64,000 nt of DNA from Carposina sasakii (lineage: Eukaryota; Arthropoda; Insecta; Lepidoptera; Carposinidae): contig CP053169.1 of NCBI GenBank assembly GCA_014607495.2, forward strand, positions 558,001-622,000. Direction: 5' to 3'. The notes beneath the pieces are model-generated. The model did no database searches. It was not told the origin of the DNA and saw only the letters and a list, made by a program, of their open reading frames with translations. The translations under genes and the position numbers were made by a program. Below, piece by piece: positions 43,550 to 61,366 of the stretch (positions are counted from its first letter, which is position 1; the number at the start of each line of letters is the position of its first letter).

Positions 43550-45160
43550 ACTCAATCATTGAAAAACAACTCTCATGTCAAAGAAAACAAAGCACTGCCA
43601 CCTCTCACCTAAAACCCTCAAGGGATAAGTAGCCACTAAGAATACAGGCATTAGATCAAAGAGTGTAATTCCTTATTTTTAGTCTGCTTCTTTGTTTACG
43701 TAATCTATTTTAAGTAAGTACCTATTATTTTTCATATGTAATCTCACTAATTAAATCCACATACCCAATCACATATTAGGCAATTAACTTTTATAGCATA
43801 ATATTTAATTGAAATTCACATCAAAATACAAACATATATTGTCCGAATCGATAATATATTACACAATCAAAGTAATTAGCCAGTAACTCGTTAATTAGTA
43901 TGTCCACTCCATAACTATCCCACTGTTGGGTAATCTACAGGATGTTTCAAAACGTGATCACTCATGCTTAGTATATAATCTTAATTAGATAAACCTTATG
44001 TACGAGTATTATAACATATTACACGGTCAAGGTAACACTCTAGCATGTAACTGGTAAGAGCGGACACGCCCATGATACTCGTAAGGTTCTTTTGTCTATT
44101 CACAAAACTGATTCTATTCTGTATCATAAAACATTTTAATGTTCTATAATACGCCTAAAGCTGTAACAAACCGCATGTATTCGTTACTGAGTAACAGCAT
44201 AGAGGAATAAGATTCCTCTATGGTAACAAGTACTCCATCCAGTACCGAGTAACGAAACGTTACCCAGGAATTCGTCTCGTTACTCGCATATTTCGTATCA
44301 TGCGTATTTTTCGTATAATACGCTGTTTCGGTGTATTCATACGTTTGATTTTGATCGTATGTTCTACCCATGCGTGTGATTTAAATTCCTAATTTCAAAG
44401 AACGATGTTTAGGTTTGTTTAAAGTATAATTTAAAAAAGAAACGTAAAAGTTTTTTTACTGTTTTGTACTATTCTTCATAATATAATTTAAGTAAATCGT
44501 AAATCCATTGCAAATTTGGTAGATTACGTCGACAGTTCACGTCGATTCGACTCTTTACCATACTACTCGTATACGAATTCAATCAGAAGTAACGGGTACT
44601 AAATGGTCAAAGTAACGAATACATATGGGTACGCGTTTTTCGTTACTTTTACACCTATAACACGCCTACGTGGATTTTAAAGAAATCACCACCGAGAAAG
44701 AGGGTAGATATATGTACTTATTACTGTGCAAACGTAACATTTGTAACTTAACACACCGAAAAATTGTTCTTAGAAAATACGTCATAATAAATTATAACCC
44801 TACGCTACGATATTATCAAATTACGGGCAACAGTTAGTTAAGTTTACTAGTTACATTGATCGAGAAATTTTCTGGAATATTCTGGTAGTCAGAAAAAAGA
44901 AATCATGTACATAACCAATGATTTTTATTCATGTAACATTAACATACATAAGATGTCTGTTTACGGCAACTTGCCACATTCTAGATAATATCTATATCAG
45001 ATATATAAGTCGCTGGATTGTCTGTCTGTCCAATTTCATCTTCGAGTTGACCTGAGCCAATAGCACGATCGGTTTAATCCTAAAGCTTTAAATCCATGGC
45101 GAAAGCATAGCTGTAGCGATTAAAATCGCATTCATGTGCTGGTTTCATTACCATACATCA
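43550..45160. other. Spacer, nothing recognised
   Basis: There is no domain-bearing frame. 44145-44370 is rich in CGTTACTCG-like words but I cannot assign it. Confidence 0.4.
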
Positions 45161-45164
45161 GCTG

Positions 45165-45335
45165 AATGTCTTTTCGTGCATGTCGTAAGATTCGACTAAA
45201 GAGCTCGGGTATTATCTCAGGCGACAACTTGTCACTGATCATTCACTTAATTATGTCCCCACTTTGATAAACGTGGCGATGGGATCTCTTTTAGCATCCT
45301 GCAGTTCTGGCTACCCCCTTCCGGGAACACAGCCG
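45165..45335 (+). repeat. Repeat R-1, nearly full
   Basis: It contains TTCGTGCATGTCGTAAGATTC, the ACTTGTCACTGATC block, and GCAGTTCTGGCTACCCCCTT then GGGAACACAGCCGTG. Confidence 0.75.
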
Positions 45336-45367
45336 TGAACATGTGTATTTACTAATCCTGCTTACAG

Positions 45368-45625
45368 TCAGGTCGCGTGGTGCCGGCAGAGTAAAATTCG
45401 TACCACACCATGTCTGCCCGTGGGTATCGTACGAGGCGATTAAGGGTTTCCGGGAGGAGGGCAGCAGCGCCTCCCATGTTGACAACATAGTCCGAAATAC
45501 AAACTGCGGTCACCAACCCGCCTGCCCAGCGTGGTGACTATGGGCAAATACCCCCCATGGCAGTCTTGTGGCGTGGGGGAAGCATACGTCCAGCAGTGGA
45601 CTGCAATAGGCTTGTAGGGACACCG
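45368..45625 (+). repeat. Dispersed repeat R-2, full
   Basis: It runs from GTCAGGTCGCGTGGTGCCGG through CCCGCCTGCCCAGCGTGGTG to CAGTGGACTGCAATAGGCTT. The shape (no ORF, GC-rich, about 255 bp) fits a SINE-like or non-autonomous element. Confidence 0.8.
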
Positions 45626-46193
45626 CCTCTAGCCTTAGCCACTTAGATTCTATTAGTGTAATGTACTACATTACTAATGTATTGTAACGTATAGTAATGC
45701 AATCTAAGTGTCAATGACTGGAATTGTGAGGTAACGAAAAGACTAATGGTGCATCGAAACTGTTAGTATGACATTAGTACTCTATGTCTACATCTTATTC
45801 CTCTGTGCCAGCAGTGACCAGATTTGACACCACGATGGCTTCATAAGAAAAATCTATGGTTAAGATGTGATGTGGGAGATAAATGTAGATCATGCTACGC
45901 CTGCATACATTGCTTATATTATTAGCCTTGCAGTGAACGCTGTTCCTAAACAATGCGAAACTACGTCAATCAGCCCGGAAGCGAAAGGAAACTCCGTCGT
46001 GAACTTTAGTCACGAAACTTACTATATCCTTAGCACAGACGATGTTATGAGCTATGTCATTATTTGAATAAACAGATTTAAAGTTGCAAAACAATGAAAG
46101 AATCACTCTATAGGTAGGTATACACAAAGGCGAACGCATTCGCGGTGTCATTTTCGGAGAAGTAGGTATAATAGATGGGGTCATTCACCTATA

Positions 46194-46275
46194 CAGGGTG
46201 TAACAAAATGGGTCTTTTCACCAAAAAGATATGAATATATCCCGTCATAAAGAACCTATTCACAAGGGGCGGTAT
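46194..46275 (+). mobile_element. Foldback MITE family M-2, left arm only
   Basis: CAGGGTGTAACAAAATGG followed by the ATGAATATATCCCG block; the right arm is absent. Confidence 0.7.
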
Positions 46276-46674
46276 TAACATCTTAGCTAACATAGTGCAG
46301 TTGAGAAACAGAGGAGAAACTACAATTATTTGTTGCTTCAAATTTGCATTTTGTAACGACAGTAGCGCGCCGCCACATATGCATAATATGTCACTTTCAC
46401 TAAATTCTGATTACATAAATAAATAATAATTAGTGGTCGATTCTCGAGACCGCCACTAAATTAAATATAAACAGAAATTTCTTCCATATCTCCCTTTCTG
46501 TCTAACCCATTCCATGAAAAATTGAGAGCGAAAGAGATTGACAAAACTTTGTGACTAACAGAATCGACCGTAAATTCACGTAATTCATGTGAATGCAAAT
46601 ATTTATGGCGCACGCGCGGTTTATCTCCGGTCTCGCACGACAATGCAATTTGGCATAGCATGTAATAAGTAGTT

Positions 46675-46915
46675 AGCCGTGTGGTGCCGGCAGAGTAGAG
46701 TTTGTACCACCCCTGCTTGCCCGTGGGTATCGTACGAGGCGATTAAGGGTTTCCGGGAGGTGGGTAGCAGCGCCTCCCGTATTGACAACATAGTCCGAAA
46801 ATCACACTGCGGTCTGCCCAGCGTGGTGACTATGGGCAAAACCCCCCTGTGGCGGTAGCTTTGTAGCGTACCCTGGAGGAGGCCTACGTCCAGCAGTGGA
46901 CTGCAATAGGCTGAA
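46675..46915 (+). repeat. Dispersed repeat R-2, full
   Basis: It is colinear with 45368-45625, with a short deletion near GCGGTCTGCCCAGCG. Confidence 0.8.
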
Positions 46916-47038
46916 CAAGAAGATAATAAGTAGAGGAACATTTATGCTTATCCGTTCCTACCTAACGATTTTCTATCCATGTCTGATTCATTTTACATAT
47001 TTGTATACTTTTATGTTCTGTGCTTGGTATGTATACCT

Positions 47039-47307
47039 ATAGGGTGTAGCAAAAAGGGTATTTTGAGCGAAATGCTATAACAATAACCAACTGTAGACAA
47101 CCTATCCCCAAAATTTGAGACTCGAAATCACATGTTTATTTTTCAAGATTTTTTTGTATGATCATTCCTGAGTTGGTTAGGAATCCTCCATACTATCTGG
47201 AAAAATAAACATGACGTGATTTCGAATCTCCAATTTTGTGGACTGATTCTTTATAGTAGGCTATATTAATAGCTTTCCGCTTAACATACCCCTTTGGTTA
47301 CACCCTG
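47039..47307. mobile_element. Foldback MITE, family M-2
   Basis: It runs from AGGGTGTAGCAAAAAGGG to TTGGTTACACCCTG; both arms carry ATTTGAGACTCGAAATCAC-type blocks. Confidence 0.85.
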
Positions 47308-47344
47308 TATAAGTATACCATATCTTGCTTACTTACTTACATAC

Positions 47345-47545
47345 ATACTAAGTTCCTGTTCACTAGAATACATCAGCTGCACCCGTGCATGTCGTAAAAG
47401 TCGACTGAGGAACACAGGGGCGTGATCTCAGGCGAGCCAGTCAGTAATCTTTTATATCTTACCTGGCTATGATAAACGAGGTTGTGGAATCTCCTTTACA
47501 ATCCTGCAGTTTTGGCTACCCGATCAACACAGTCGTGTGTATGTG
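47345..47545 (+). repeat. Repeat R-1, nearly full
   Basis: It contains CACTAGAATACATCAGCTGC, GTCGACTGAGGAACACAGGG and CAATCCTGCAGTTTTGGCTA. Confidence 0.75.
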
Positions 47546-47654
47546 GATGTATGTTACAAGGAGCATATTAAGCAATTTTTTAAAAACTATTTCAGATCGG
47601 CATTTAAAAGCAGGTTATATTTAAGAAATACTATTTAAGAAATAATTCGGAGAG

Positions 47655-47875
47655 GATGATGATACAACGGAAGAGTGGATGGAAGGGTTGGAAGGGGAAG
47701 ACCTCGCCGGACCTTCACCGATCAAATTGGTTACTAACTACTAAACGCAGGAGCGAGCGTGAAGATTATCATGAAAGTAGATGAAGCGAAAGAGGTGTGG
47801 TGTGTCAGGATCGTAGCAAATGGAGATCCGTGATCTCTGCCTACCCCTCCGGGAAAGAGGCGTGATTTTTATGTA
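47655..47875 (+). pseudogene. LINE ORF2 C-terminus remnant L-2
   Basis: With one or two frame breaks the plus strand reads KIIMKVDEAKEV, then CQDRSKWRSVISAYPSGKEA and stop. The upstream GGAAGACCTCGCCGGACC is a degraded GRPRRTF-like block. A TATG tail follows. Confidence 0.75.
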
Positions 47876-47879
47876 TATG

Positions 47880-49415
47880 TATATTTAAGAAATACGTGCA
47901 TACTTCTTAACCCAGTAACCAACCAACAAGCAAGACCACCACGAAACAACGCGTAACCTATCGATAAATATTACTCGGCATTCGATAATTCCGATCAGTA
48001 GCACCGATGCTCGATACATTCGTACATAATGAACGATATCTCGATACAATTCATATGCCACGGCTGATTGTTATCGTAATTAGGCTGGTTTCTGACCTTT
48101 TTAATCTGTGTACTTAGCAGGTACTTACAGTAGATTGTTGTTGAATTATCTGTGCCAATAGCTTTACAATAGGTGAAGCAAGCTTTCGCTGTGTTTTGGG
48201 TACTTATAACAAGTAGAGATTTTAGGCTTCGCGATTTTACACTGCATGAAATATAGGAAAATGCTGGATAAAGAGTGATAATAAGAAATATCCTGAACTT
48301 TTAAGGCTTTCCTGGGGCTTCGGGGCTCCACTAGAGTAGGTACGTGTGTCAAACATACATGTATGCAGTATTAATATATTTTATGGAACGTCAATCAAGT
48401 AAACAAACACGTTTAAATGTCCTAAATATGTCACAAAACTTAAATTAAACTTAAACAGGCACTTGAAATATATAAAACCCACCCGGTTATAAATCAACAA
48501 CATTTAACTGATTTGTACATATATCGTAAAAATGGCAATAAACGAGCATACACCAATAATGTGGACTAAGTGCGGGCATATCCGGGTAACCAATCAATGT
48601 AATTGGTCCAGACCGTGTAGGATGTACGGAAAGGAGGTGCGATAACCAATATAGCACCGCAAAATACTGCAACCACCATTATAAAGGTGGTGACTTTCTT
48701 ACCAAAGAACATGGAGACAGGATTTTTTTTAAATAGAGCAGTTGAGTGGTTCCTTATAAATAGACTAGCGGGCGCCTTAGTTACGATATATAGGTAGTTC
48801 CCGTTTTCCCGCTTATCCTTTCAGAGGCCTTCGCCATACTAACAACTTTCCAAACTTCAAGTATTTTAAATCAGCCATCTAGGCTGTGTGTTGAGCTCCT
48901 AGTCATTCAGAACAATGCATTTTATATAAATTGTAGTTAGAAATTAAGACATCTGTTATTTATTTATTATTCTACCCTTCTGTCCCTCAACAGCTGCGTA
49001 GTTTTCTCTAAAGGAACGTTTTGAGGCCACCTTCTATTTGTACTTCCTCCATAATGGAACCAATCTCGGTTACCTCATATCCTTCGGTAAACGAGATTTA
49101 ATAGGAAGCACATGTGACTCATTTATTTATAATCTGCCCCTCGCTTCGCCTTGCTATTAAAGTCTAAAGTTTAATTGCATAACCTATTTCAGTACCTAGT
49201 ACCTATACTTTTAATTAGTATCTGCTTAATAATGAGCCTATCTGAAGGATAACTTTGATGATGTCTTGCTCTAAAACTTGGCCAAGATAGAGACAGGCCC
49301 AGTAGGGTCGATTTGTCCTAAGGTTATCTGACCTTAGGAAAAGTGGCAAAAACACAATGACTATGGATCTCGGTCTGAAATAAACTAAATTTATTTATTT
49401 ATTTTTAAAAAGCTT
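47880..49415. other. Spacer, nothing firm
   Basis: There is no gene. A stretch at 49225-49290 (GAGCCTATCTGAAGGATAAC) resembles the TIR family seen at 13386-13529. Confidence 0.4.
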
Positions 49416-49511
49416 CCTATGGTGATGTAGTATTGTGGCGTACCCTGGGTGAAGCCCACGTCTAGCAGTGGACTGCAATAGACTGATTTGGTCGTGTATT
49501 ATGTATTTAAC

Positions 49512-49862
49512 ATATATGCGGTGATAGCCCAGTGGTTAAGACGTGCACCTTCCAAGCGGGAGAGGCGTAAGTTCGATCCCAGTCACGGGCCTGTACCAAT
49601 GAATTTATTTCATGTACAGATTTTAATGTTGTAAAATTATCGCTTAGCTCGTGCCTCGGAAAGCACGTCAAACCGTTGGTCCTGCGCCTGATCTCTCTCC
49701 GGTCGTGTCGGCTTTCCGTCCCATCGGACTATGAGAGCAACGGAATAGAGTATGCATCTGTGTTTGCGCACACACTTATGCACTATAATATCTCCTGCGC
49801 ACCTGGCCAATCTCCGTAGAGATTGGTCGCCTTGGCCGAAATACGGTCGGAGATCATCATCA
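49512..49862 (+). repeat. tRNA-derived SINE-A, full length
   Basis: The head has A box ATAGCCCAGTGGTTAAGAC and B box AAGTTCGATCCCAGT, close to tRNA promoter consensus. The body carries GCCTGATCTCTCTCCGG, and the tail is ATCATCATCAT. A short R-2 end (49440-49485) lies just left. This is the only full copy in the window and explains 1-172 and 18214-18425. Confidence 0.88.
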
Positions 49863-49864
49863 TA

Positions 49865-50425
49865 TCTTAATACATGAAAGCAATCTTTTATAATTTCTAC
49901 AGCCCAAAACGCCAAACCTTAAGAACCTACCACAAATCGTGACCAAACTGTACAATAATCATCAACGACAATGTTGATGGGTCATCCATCACTCTCCGAC
50001 CTTCACCCGTCCGCTGCAGTTCATTCATTGTTACTAAAATAAATCATTTCAATTATTTCGCAATCATCTGCCCCATGACCTCACGATTTATGATGATTTT
50101 TTGAGGTCTTTATTCTGGTAGATTTACCAAAGATTTTTGAGTACGAGTACTTATCTAAAGATAAAAAAAGAAGGCTTCTGATGGGTAGTTAAAAGTTAAT
50201 AATATAAACCTAGTGATTTGGAACATTTAATTAATTTGTAATTAGGTCATTTGGCTGAGCAGTTCTGAATGTAATTTGGTATATTATTGGTAAAAAAAAC
50301 AGTGGGTAAAAATAAAATAGCTTTTTTTTAAAGACGACATGTGGTCTCTAATGTTAGGGCTATACATTTCACCGGGCTCTCGCCTCTACCAACCAAATGT
50401 ATACAGCATAGAGAGTTATTCATGA
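49865..50425. other. Spacer, nothing recognised
   Basis: There is no gene or clear repeat. Confidence 0.45.
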
Positions 50426-50427
50426 TA

Positions 50428-50650
50428 GTGGACGCCCGCGACTCTGTCCGCGTGGACTGCCGAAAAAACAAAATGTCGAACTTCTCCGAGATAAAAACAT
50501 TTTTCCGGGATAAAAAGTAGCCTATATGTTAAGTAGGACCTGTCACAATACTCGTATATTTCTGAAAACTGCATCGAAATCGAACCAGCCGTTTCTGAGA
50601 TTAGCGTACACAAACATCGATCTGTTACAATTTTATTATATGTATAGAAG
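50428..50650 (-). mobile_element. Lep1/Helitron-like element
   Basis: It is inverse to 1066-1270: GACGCCCGCGACTCTGTCCG, AAAACAAAATGTCGAAC and CATCGATCTGTTACAATTTT. Confidence 0.7.
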
Positions 50651-50654
50651 ATAT

Positions 50655-51860
50655 CCGTTTGGTCGCGCGACCAATTTATACTATTTTGGTAGCGGCGACT
50701 AGTTGAATAGGCAGCCCGGTGAAATATCGCCCTTACATAACAATAAATTAATGCACGGTCACAATTAAACAAAGCCATAAAAAATCACTTTAAAATTGAC
50801 AGCGCAATAATGGCGCTGCTATTCAACTGACAATAATCGTAATGTTTTGACCATTTAGCGATTAGCAATGAGCCATAAAAAGGTATATGATCCAGATTTA
50901 GTTTGCGAAATGTATTCGCGGTACAGCTTTCGTTGGACTTATGTGAATCGACCGGTTTGGCTGCACACGGCTGGGTTTGTTATCTAAAGGCCACAGGTTC
51001 AGATTAATCTCAAGCCATAATAACTAGTCATATGAACTAGCACTCACATCTATACGTATAATAAATATTTCTCTTTACTTGCTTGGCGTGCTGGAAGAGA
51101 TCTCTGGTAGAGATAAATTTGCCATTGTACATGCATCTCTTCTTTTATGTTGTATGCCATATTTCCGTGTATTTGCAATAAAGAATAAGAATAAATATCT
51201 AACTCAACTTTGTACATTGGAAAACAATTACCTGCCAAAAAAGTGCAAGATAAGCTAACCGAAACTTAATAACAAGATGGTTTTTCGTTGATAGAAGATG
51301 GTTGATAGAAGGTAAAGACACAATGGACACCGGGACTCAGACCAGTCCACCGGAACACTGGTTTAGGTACTGTGTAAAAATGGTCTACCTAGTGGTAAAA
51401 CTTGTGATTAATAGCGGGTAGGTAAATAAAGACTGGAAAAGTTTGCCTCAGGTAAGAGTCGAACCTAGAGGCTCAGAAATGATCTATTAAACCAGAGCGT
51501 AGTGCTAGGACCTTGAACTGTTTGAATGGCAAATAAAATTAATAGCTACCACGATCCATTTCACGCACTGTTATTAATATGAACACAAACAATATGTTAT
51601 TAAATTAATAAAACTGTTATACTATTATGTATTCCACACACTATAATTAATAATTAAATCAAGGTTTAGATGCCTTTTACTAACAATCATAAAGCCTAGG
51701 AGTTTTCTGGTCAGTAGTGGATGAGTAACTCACACGTGTCGCTGCGTCATAAGAAGTGAGTGTATCGCCGTTTTTCGAATACAAATACAAACATATTTAG
51801 GTAACATCCTGAATAAAATTAATTTCCAAGTACATATATACATATGCACGGTTCTGTTTC
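50655..51860. other. Spacer, nothing recognised
   Basis: There is no domain-bearing frame. A run at 51440-51500 resembles a decayed SINE head (AGAGTCGAACCTAGAGGC) but is too degraded to assign. Confidence 0.4.
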
Positions 51861-51869
51861 CAAAAATGG

Positions 51870-52030
51870 AGTAGCAGGATCGCAAAGAACTTACAGCCAT
51901 GTACAAAGCGGGGCCAGATGTTAAAGATCAGTGACAAGTTGCTAGCTCATCGTCTGAGATACTCAGTCTCTTACGACATGCATAGAAGGGAAGCAGCTGA
52001 TGTATTCTAGTAAATCCCCGCATCAGCATT
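51870..52030 (-). repeat. Repeat R-1, reversed
   Basis: The order is GTGACAAGTTGCTAGCTCAT, TCTTACGACATGCATAGAAG, AAATCCCCGCATCAGCA. Confidence 0.65.
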
Positions 52031-52406
52031 CAGCACAGGAATAATTGCCAAGTATGGAGATAATAATAAAAAAGTTGTAAACCCATTGGTTCTGGAGCAA
52101 TGTGGATTGTGGGTACCAAATACATAGGACTAATCGGCTCTTCGCGGCGGCGTGTGGTAGAACTAATTTGTTAAAGCGCTCACCTCTGGTCAGAGTCTTG
52201 CGGCTGCTGAGTGTCGTCCACGAAACGGTGGATTTGTTCTCATGTGCAATGAGTGAATTCACTAGAGTAACAATATTTACAATATGTTACAGGCCAAAGC
52301 TGTTGGTATTGTAAATATGATTATTATTTAATTTTTATTAAAAAAAAATTTTATGTACTTAATACTATTTAATGTGTAACGATTTGGATCATTCTGTTAT
52401 ATTATA

Positions 52407-52778
52407 CAAGTGATTTTTGGTCGTCAACGTTCCCGAAAACTACGGAATCTCCTCATCATCACGATCATTTTTCTCCATGGAAGCATTATACCTGGGAAGT
52501 GTCTGGTTTCCAAAATATTAGTAAATAGACTGCGTTTTTCTGCATAAATGCACATAGACGCACGTAGCAGGATTTTTTCACGAAAAATAATTAATATCTG
52601 TCTATAAAAAAACTAACATAAACACTAGACACTATAAATTTCGCACGATCAAGGAATTTAAAAAAAAATTTCAAAAAAAAAAATTTTTTTTCCCAGCATT
52701 TTTTTTGGCATAAACTTACTTTATTCCATGTATAGAATACGTATCCTTCGTTAAAGGTGGCCACAAAAAAACATCCTG
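52407..52778 (-). mobile_element. TA-flanked MITE, family M-1
   Basis: A reverse copy from CAAGTGATTTTTGG to AAAAAAACATCCTG. The homopolymer A/T block at 52665-52700 is expanded and a few bases near 52525 are deleted. Confidence 0.85.
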
Positions 52779-53163
52779 TATATTATATGAAAAAAAAAAA
52801 ACTTAGCAGATCTTATCCAACATTACAAAGTACATACAGTATATGTAGTTATCTACAAATATGTACTTGTCACACTCGTTTGTGTGTCCTCGAGGTCCGT
52901 CTTAACATATAATTACTTATCGCGATTAATATAATCGACGGCCTTGTGTAGTTAAATTTAATAATATAGTAAACCGCTCGTTGAACTCGTAGACAATCGT
53001 TTTTAAACAATAGTTAACGTGGTAATCGGATATATAATCTTACCATTGACCCCAAGGTACTCGTACACTATTGTTAGTTAAAAACGGTTAATAAAGCTAC
53101 AGAGATTTAGCTACAGAGTTGCTGAAAAAGCTGCAACAGTCTTGCAATGTACGTTTTATTGTA

Positions 53164-53725
53164 TTACTAGTGGACGCCCGCGACTTCGTCCGCGTGGACT
53201 GCAGAAAAAACAAAATGTCTAAATTATCCGGGATAAAAAAAAAATCCCGGGATATAAAGTAGCCTATGTGTTAATCCAGGGTGTCAGCTAACTCTATACC
53301 AAATTTTATTAAAATCGCTCCAGCCGTTTTTACGTGAAAGAGTAACAAACATCCATCCATCCATACTTACAAACTTTCGCATTTATAATATATAACTTTC
53401 AACCCTTATTTCACCCCTTAGCTGGTCGAAATTTCAAAAATGCTAGAACAAATGTTTAATGATTTCTTATCAAGTGCTTAAATATAAAGTTTCATGGTTT
53501 TATCTTTTAAAATTAAGAAATCCCATACAAACTTTCAACCTCTATTTCAACCCCTTCATCCCTTTTTTTCGAAATAAAAAGTAGCCTATGTTCTGTCTCA
53601 GGGTCTAAAGATTGTCTGTACCAAATTTCATCAAAATCGGTTGCGAGGTTTAAGCGGGAAAGCGTAACAGACAGACAGACAGACAGACAGAGTTACTTTC
53701 GCATTTATAATATTAGTTGGGATTA
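53164..53725 (-). mobile_element. Lep1/Helitron-like elements, two overlapping copies
   Basis: The first (53164-53400) runs from GACGCCCGCGACTTCGTCCG to ACTTTCGCATTTATAATATA. The second continues to an (ACAG)n run and a second ACTTTCGCATTTATAATATT at about 53720. Confidence 0.7.
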
Positions 53726-53742
53726 GTTGGGATTATATTATA

Positions 53743-54002
53743 CAGAGTGTAACAAAAAGGGTATGTTAAGCGAAAAGCTACGTAAATAGCTCAATGTAGA
53801 GAACCTATACACAAAATTTGAGACTCGAAATCACATGTTTATTTTTAAAGATTGTATGAAAATTCCTGAGATATTTAAAAATTCTCCATACTATCGGGAA
53901 AAATAAACATGTGATTTCGAGTCTCAAATTTTGTGAATAGGTTCTTAACAGTGGGCTATTTACGTAGCTTTCCGCTTAACATACCCTTTCTGTTACACCC
54001 TG
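53743..54002. mobile_element. Foldback MITE, family M-2, best-preserved copy
   Basis: 260 bp from CAGAGTGTAACAAAAAGG to TTCTGTTACACCCTG, flanked by TA. The arms pair with few mismatches, including AATTTGAGACTCGAAATCAC and its inverse. Confidence 0.88.
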
Positions 54003-54127
54003 TATTTTAAAATGATTTGTCAAATTGTCACTTTCAGTCCCGCTCTTCCCCACCACATTCAAAATAGACGATTCGTTTACGTGTTGACGATTACATTTAT
54101 AATAAATGATTTTATATACACACATAC

Positions 54128-54215
54128 TAACATAAAATCACGCCTCTTTCCCTGCGTGGTAGGCAGAGATCACATAATATCTTCATTTCCTACGGTCCTG
54201 CCACACCTACGTCCG
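54128..54215 (-). repeat. LINE ORF2 C-terminal tail fragment L-2
   Basis: It contains AAAATCACGCCTCTTTCCCT and GTAGGCAGAGATCAC read on the plus strand; coding is on the minus strand. Confidence 0.65.
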
Positions 54216-54812
54216 CTACATCTACTTACTTTCATGATATTCTTCATGCATGCTCGTCGATTTAGATAACTCTTTAGATAGATAGATAACATCCTTTATT
54301 GGAAAAAGCAATCATGCAGGGGCGAGCGTCATGCCTTGCATCGCATTCTCTACCAGCTAACCTGGTTACCTATGGTTATGTTCTTAAAGGAACTATTTAG
54401 AATTCAAAATGTGACATTTATATCCAGAAACTCGTAATGTTGCAATAATCTAATTGCACACAAATTCTAGACGTATCTATAGTAAAATTTGAAACAGTTG
54501 GTGCAGTAATAAAATATTTGACGTACATTCTACTCGTAGTCGGTGACATTGCCGGCGGGCACATTGCGGTGTTAGTTTACACTAGAATAGATACTACTGG
54601 TGGATAGCGCGTAATCTACCTATATACATCTCTAACGTAAGGTATGTTAACAATACTTAATTAGTTTACTTGCCAATGTTTATTTAAGCCATTTTTGTTA
54701 TTTTATTTATTTAGACACATTAAAAACATGATACAAAAACAAATAGATACAAAAACGCTGACTCACACTCAACCATAGAAAAAACATTTTGAGAGATGAC
54801 AATTAGCCCTGT

Positions 54813-54916
54813 GGGGTAAGCACGAACCTTTTTACGCAGCGTAACGCTAGCAAAATCTATGTGATTTGACAGTTTGACGCTAGCGTTACGTACTATCGAG
54901 AGGTTTGTGCTTACCC
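54813..54916. mobile_element. 104-bp near-palindrome
   Basis: The ends are GGGGTAAGCACGAACCT and AGGTTTGTGCTTACCCC. Inner blocks GCGTAACGCTAGC and GCTAGCGTTACG are also inverted. It is a small foldback MITE or cruciform-prone sequence upstream of the GMC gene. Confidence 0.7.
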
Positions 54917-55357
54917 CTCTGATTTGCCCTCTGTTAACTGTGTAACAAGTTGTGTTTTAGGGTTTGCTAGTAGAAATAGGTATATTATATTGAAGAGATA
55001 AGCTCCCCTTTGTGCATTATAACTGTGTGATATAACTATATTGATCAATGTAATATCAGTATGAGCTAGCAACCTATCATCTAGCCCTGCAAAGCTAACG
55101 TAGCTTTAAGATCTCCGTCGTGATAGCAATTATGGCTACCTCATTTTAAAAACACGGGCGTGTATACGTGCCACCTATGTATGTATATTTTCGGAGTAAC
55201 AGCTATGTTCTATTCCAGGACCTTGTATGTTTCTCATCGTATCTATAGCTGTCTGTGACCATGAACCTCCAGATTCGAGGGCCCATACGACGAACCCCAA
55301 TTAGAAATACGAAACACAAAACATTCAATCACTTACCTGATCTCCCGTCACCCTCAG

Positions 55358-61366
<6,009 letters not shown>

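Noticed and set aside
49512..49592. tRNA-like sequence with good A and B boxes
   Set aside because: It continues into the SINE-A body also present at 1-172 and 18214-18425; the acceptor stem does not close.
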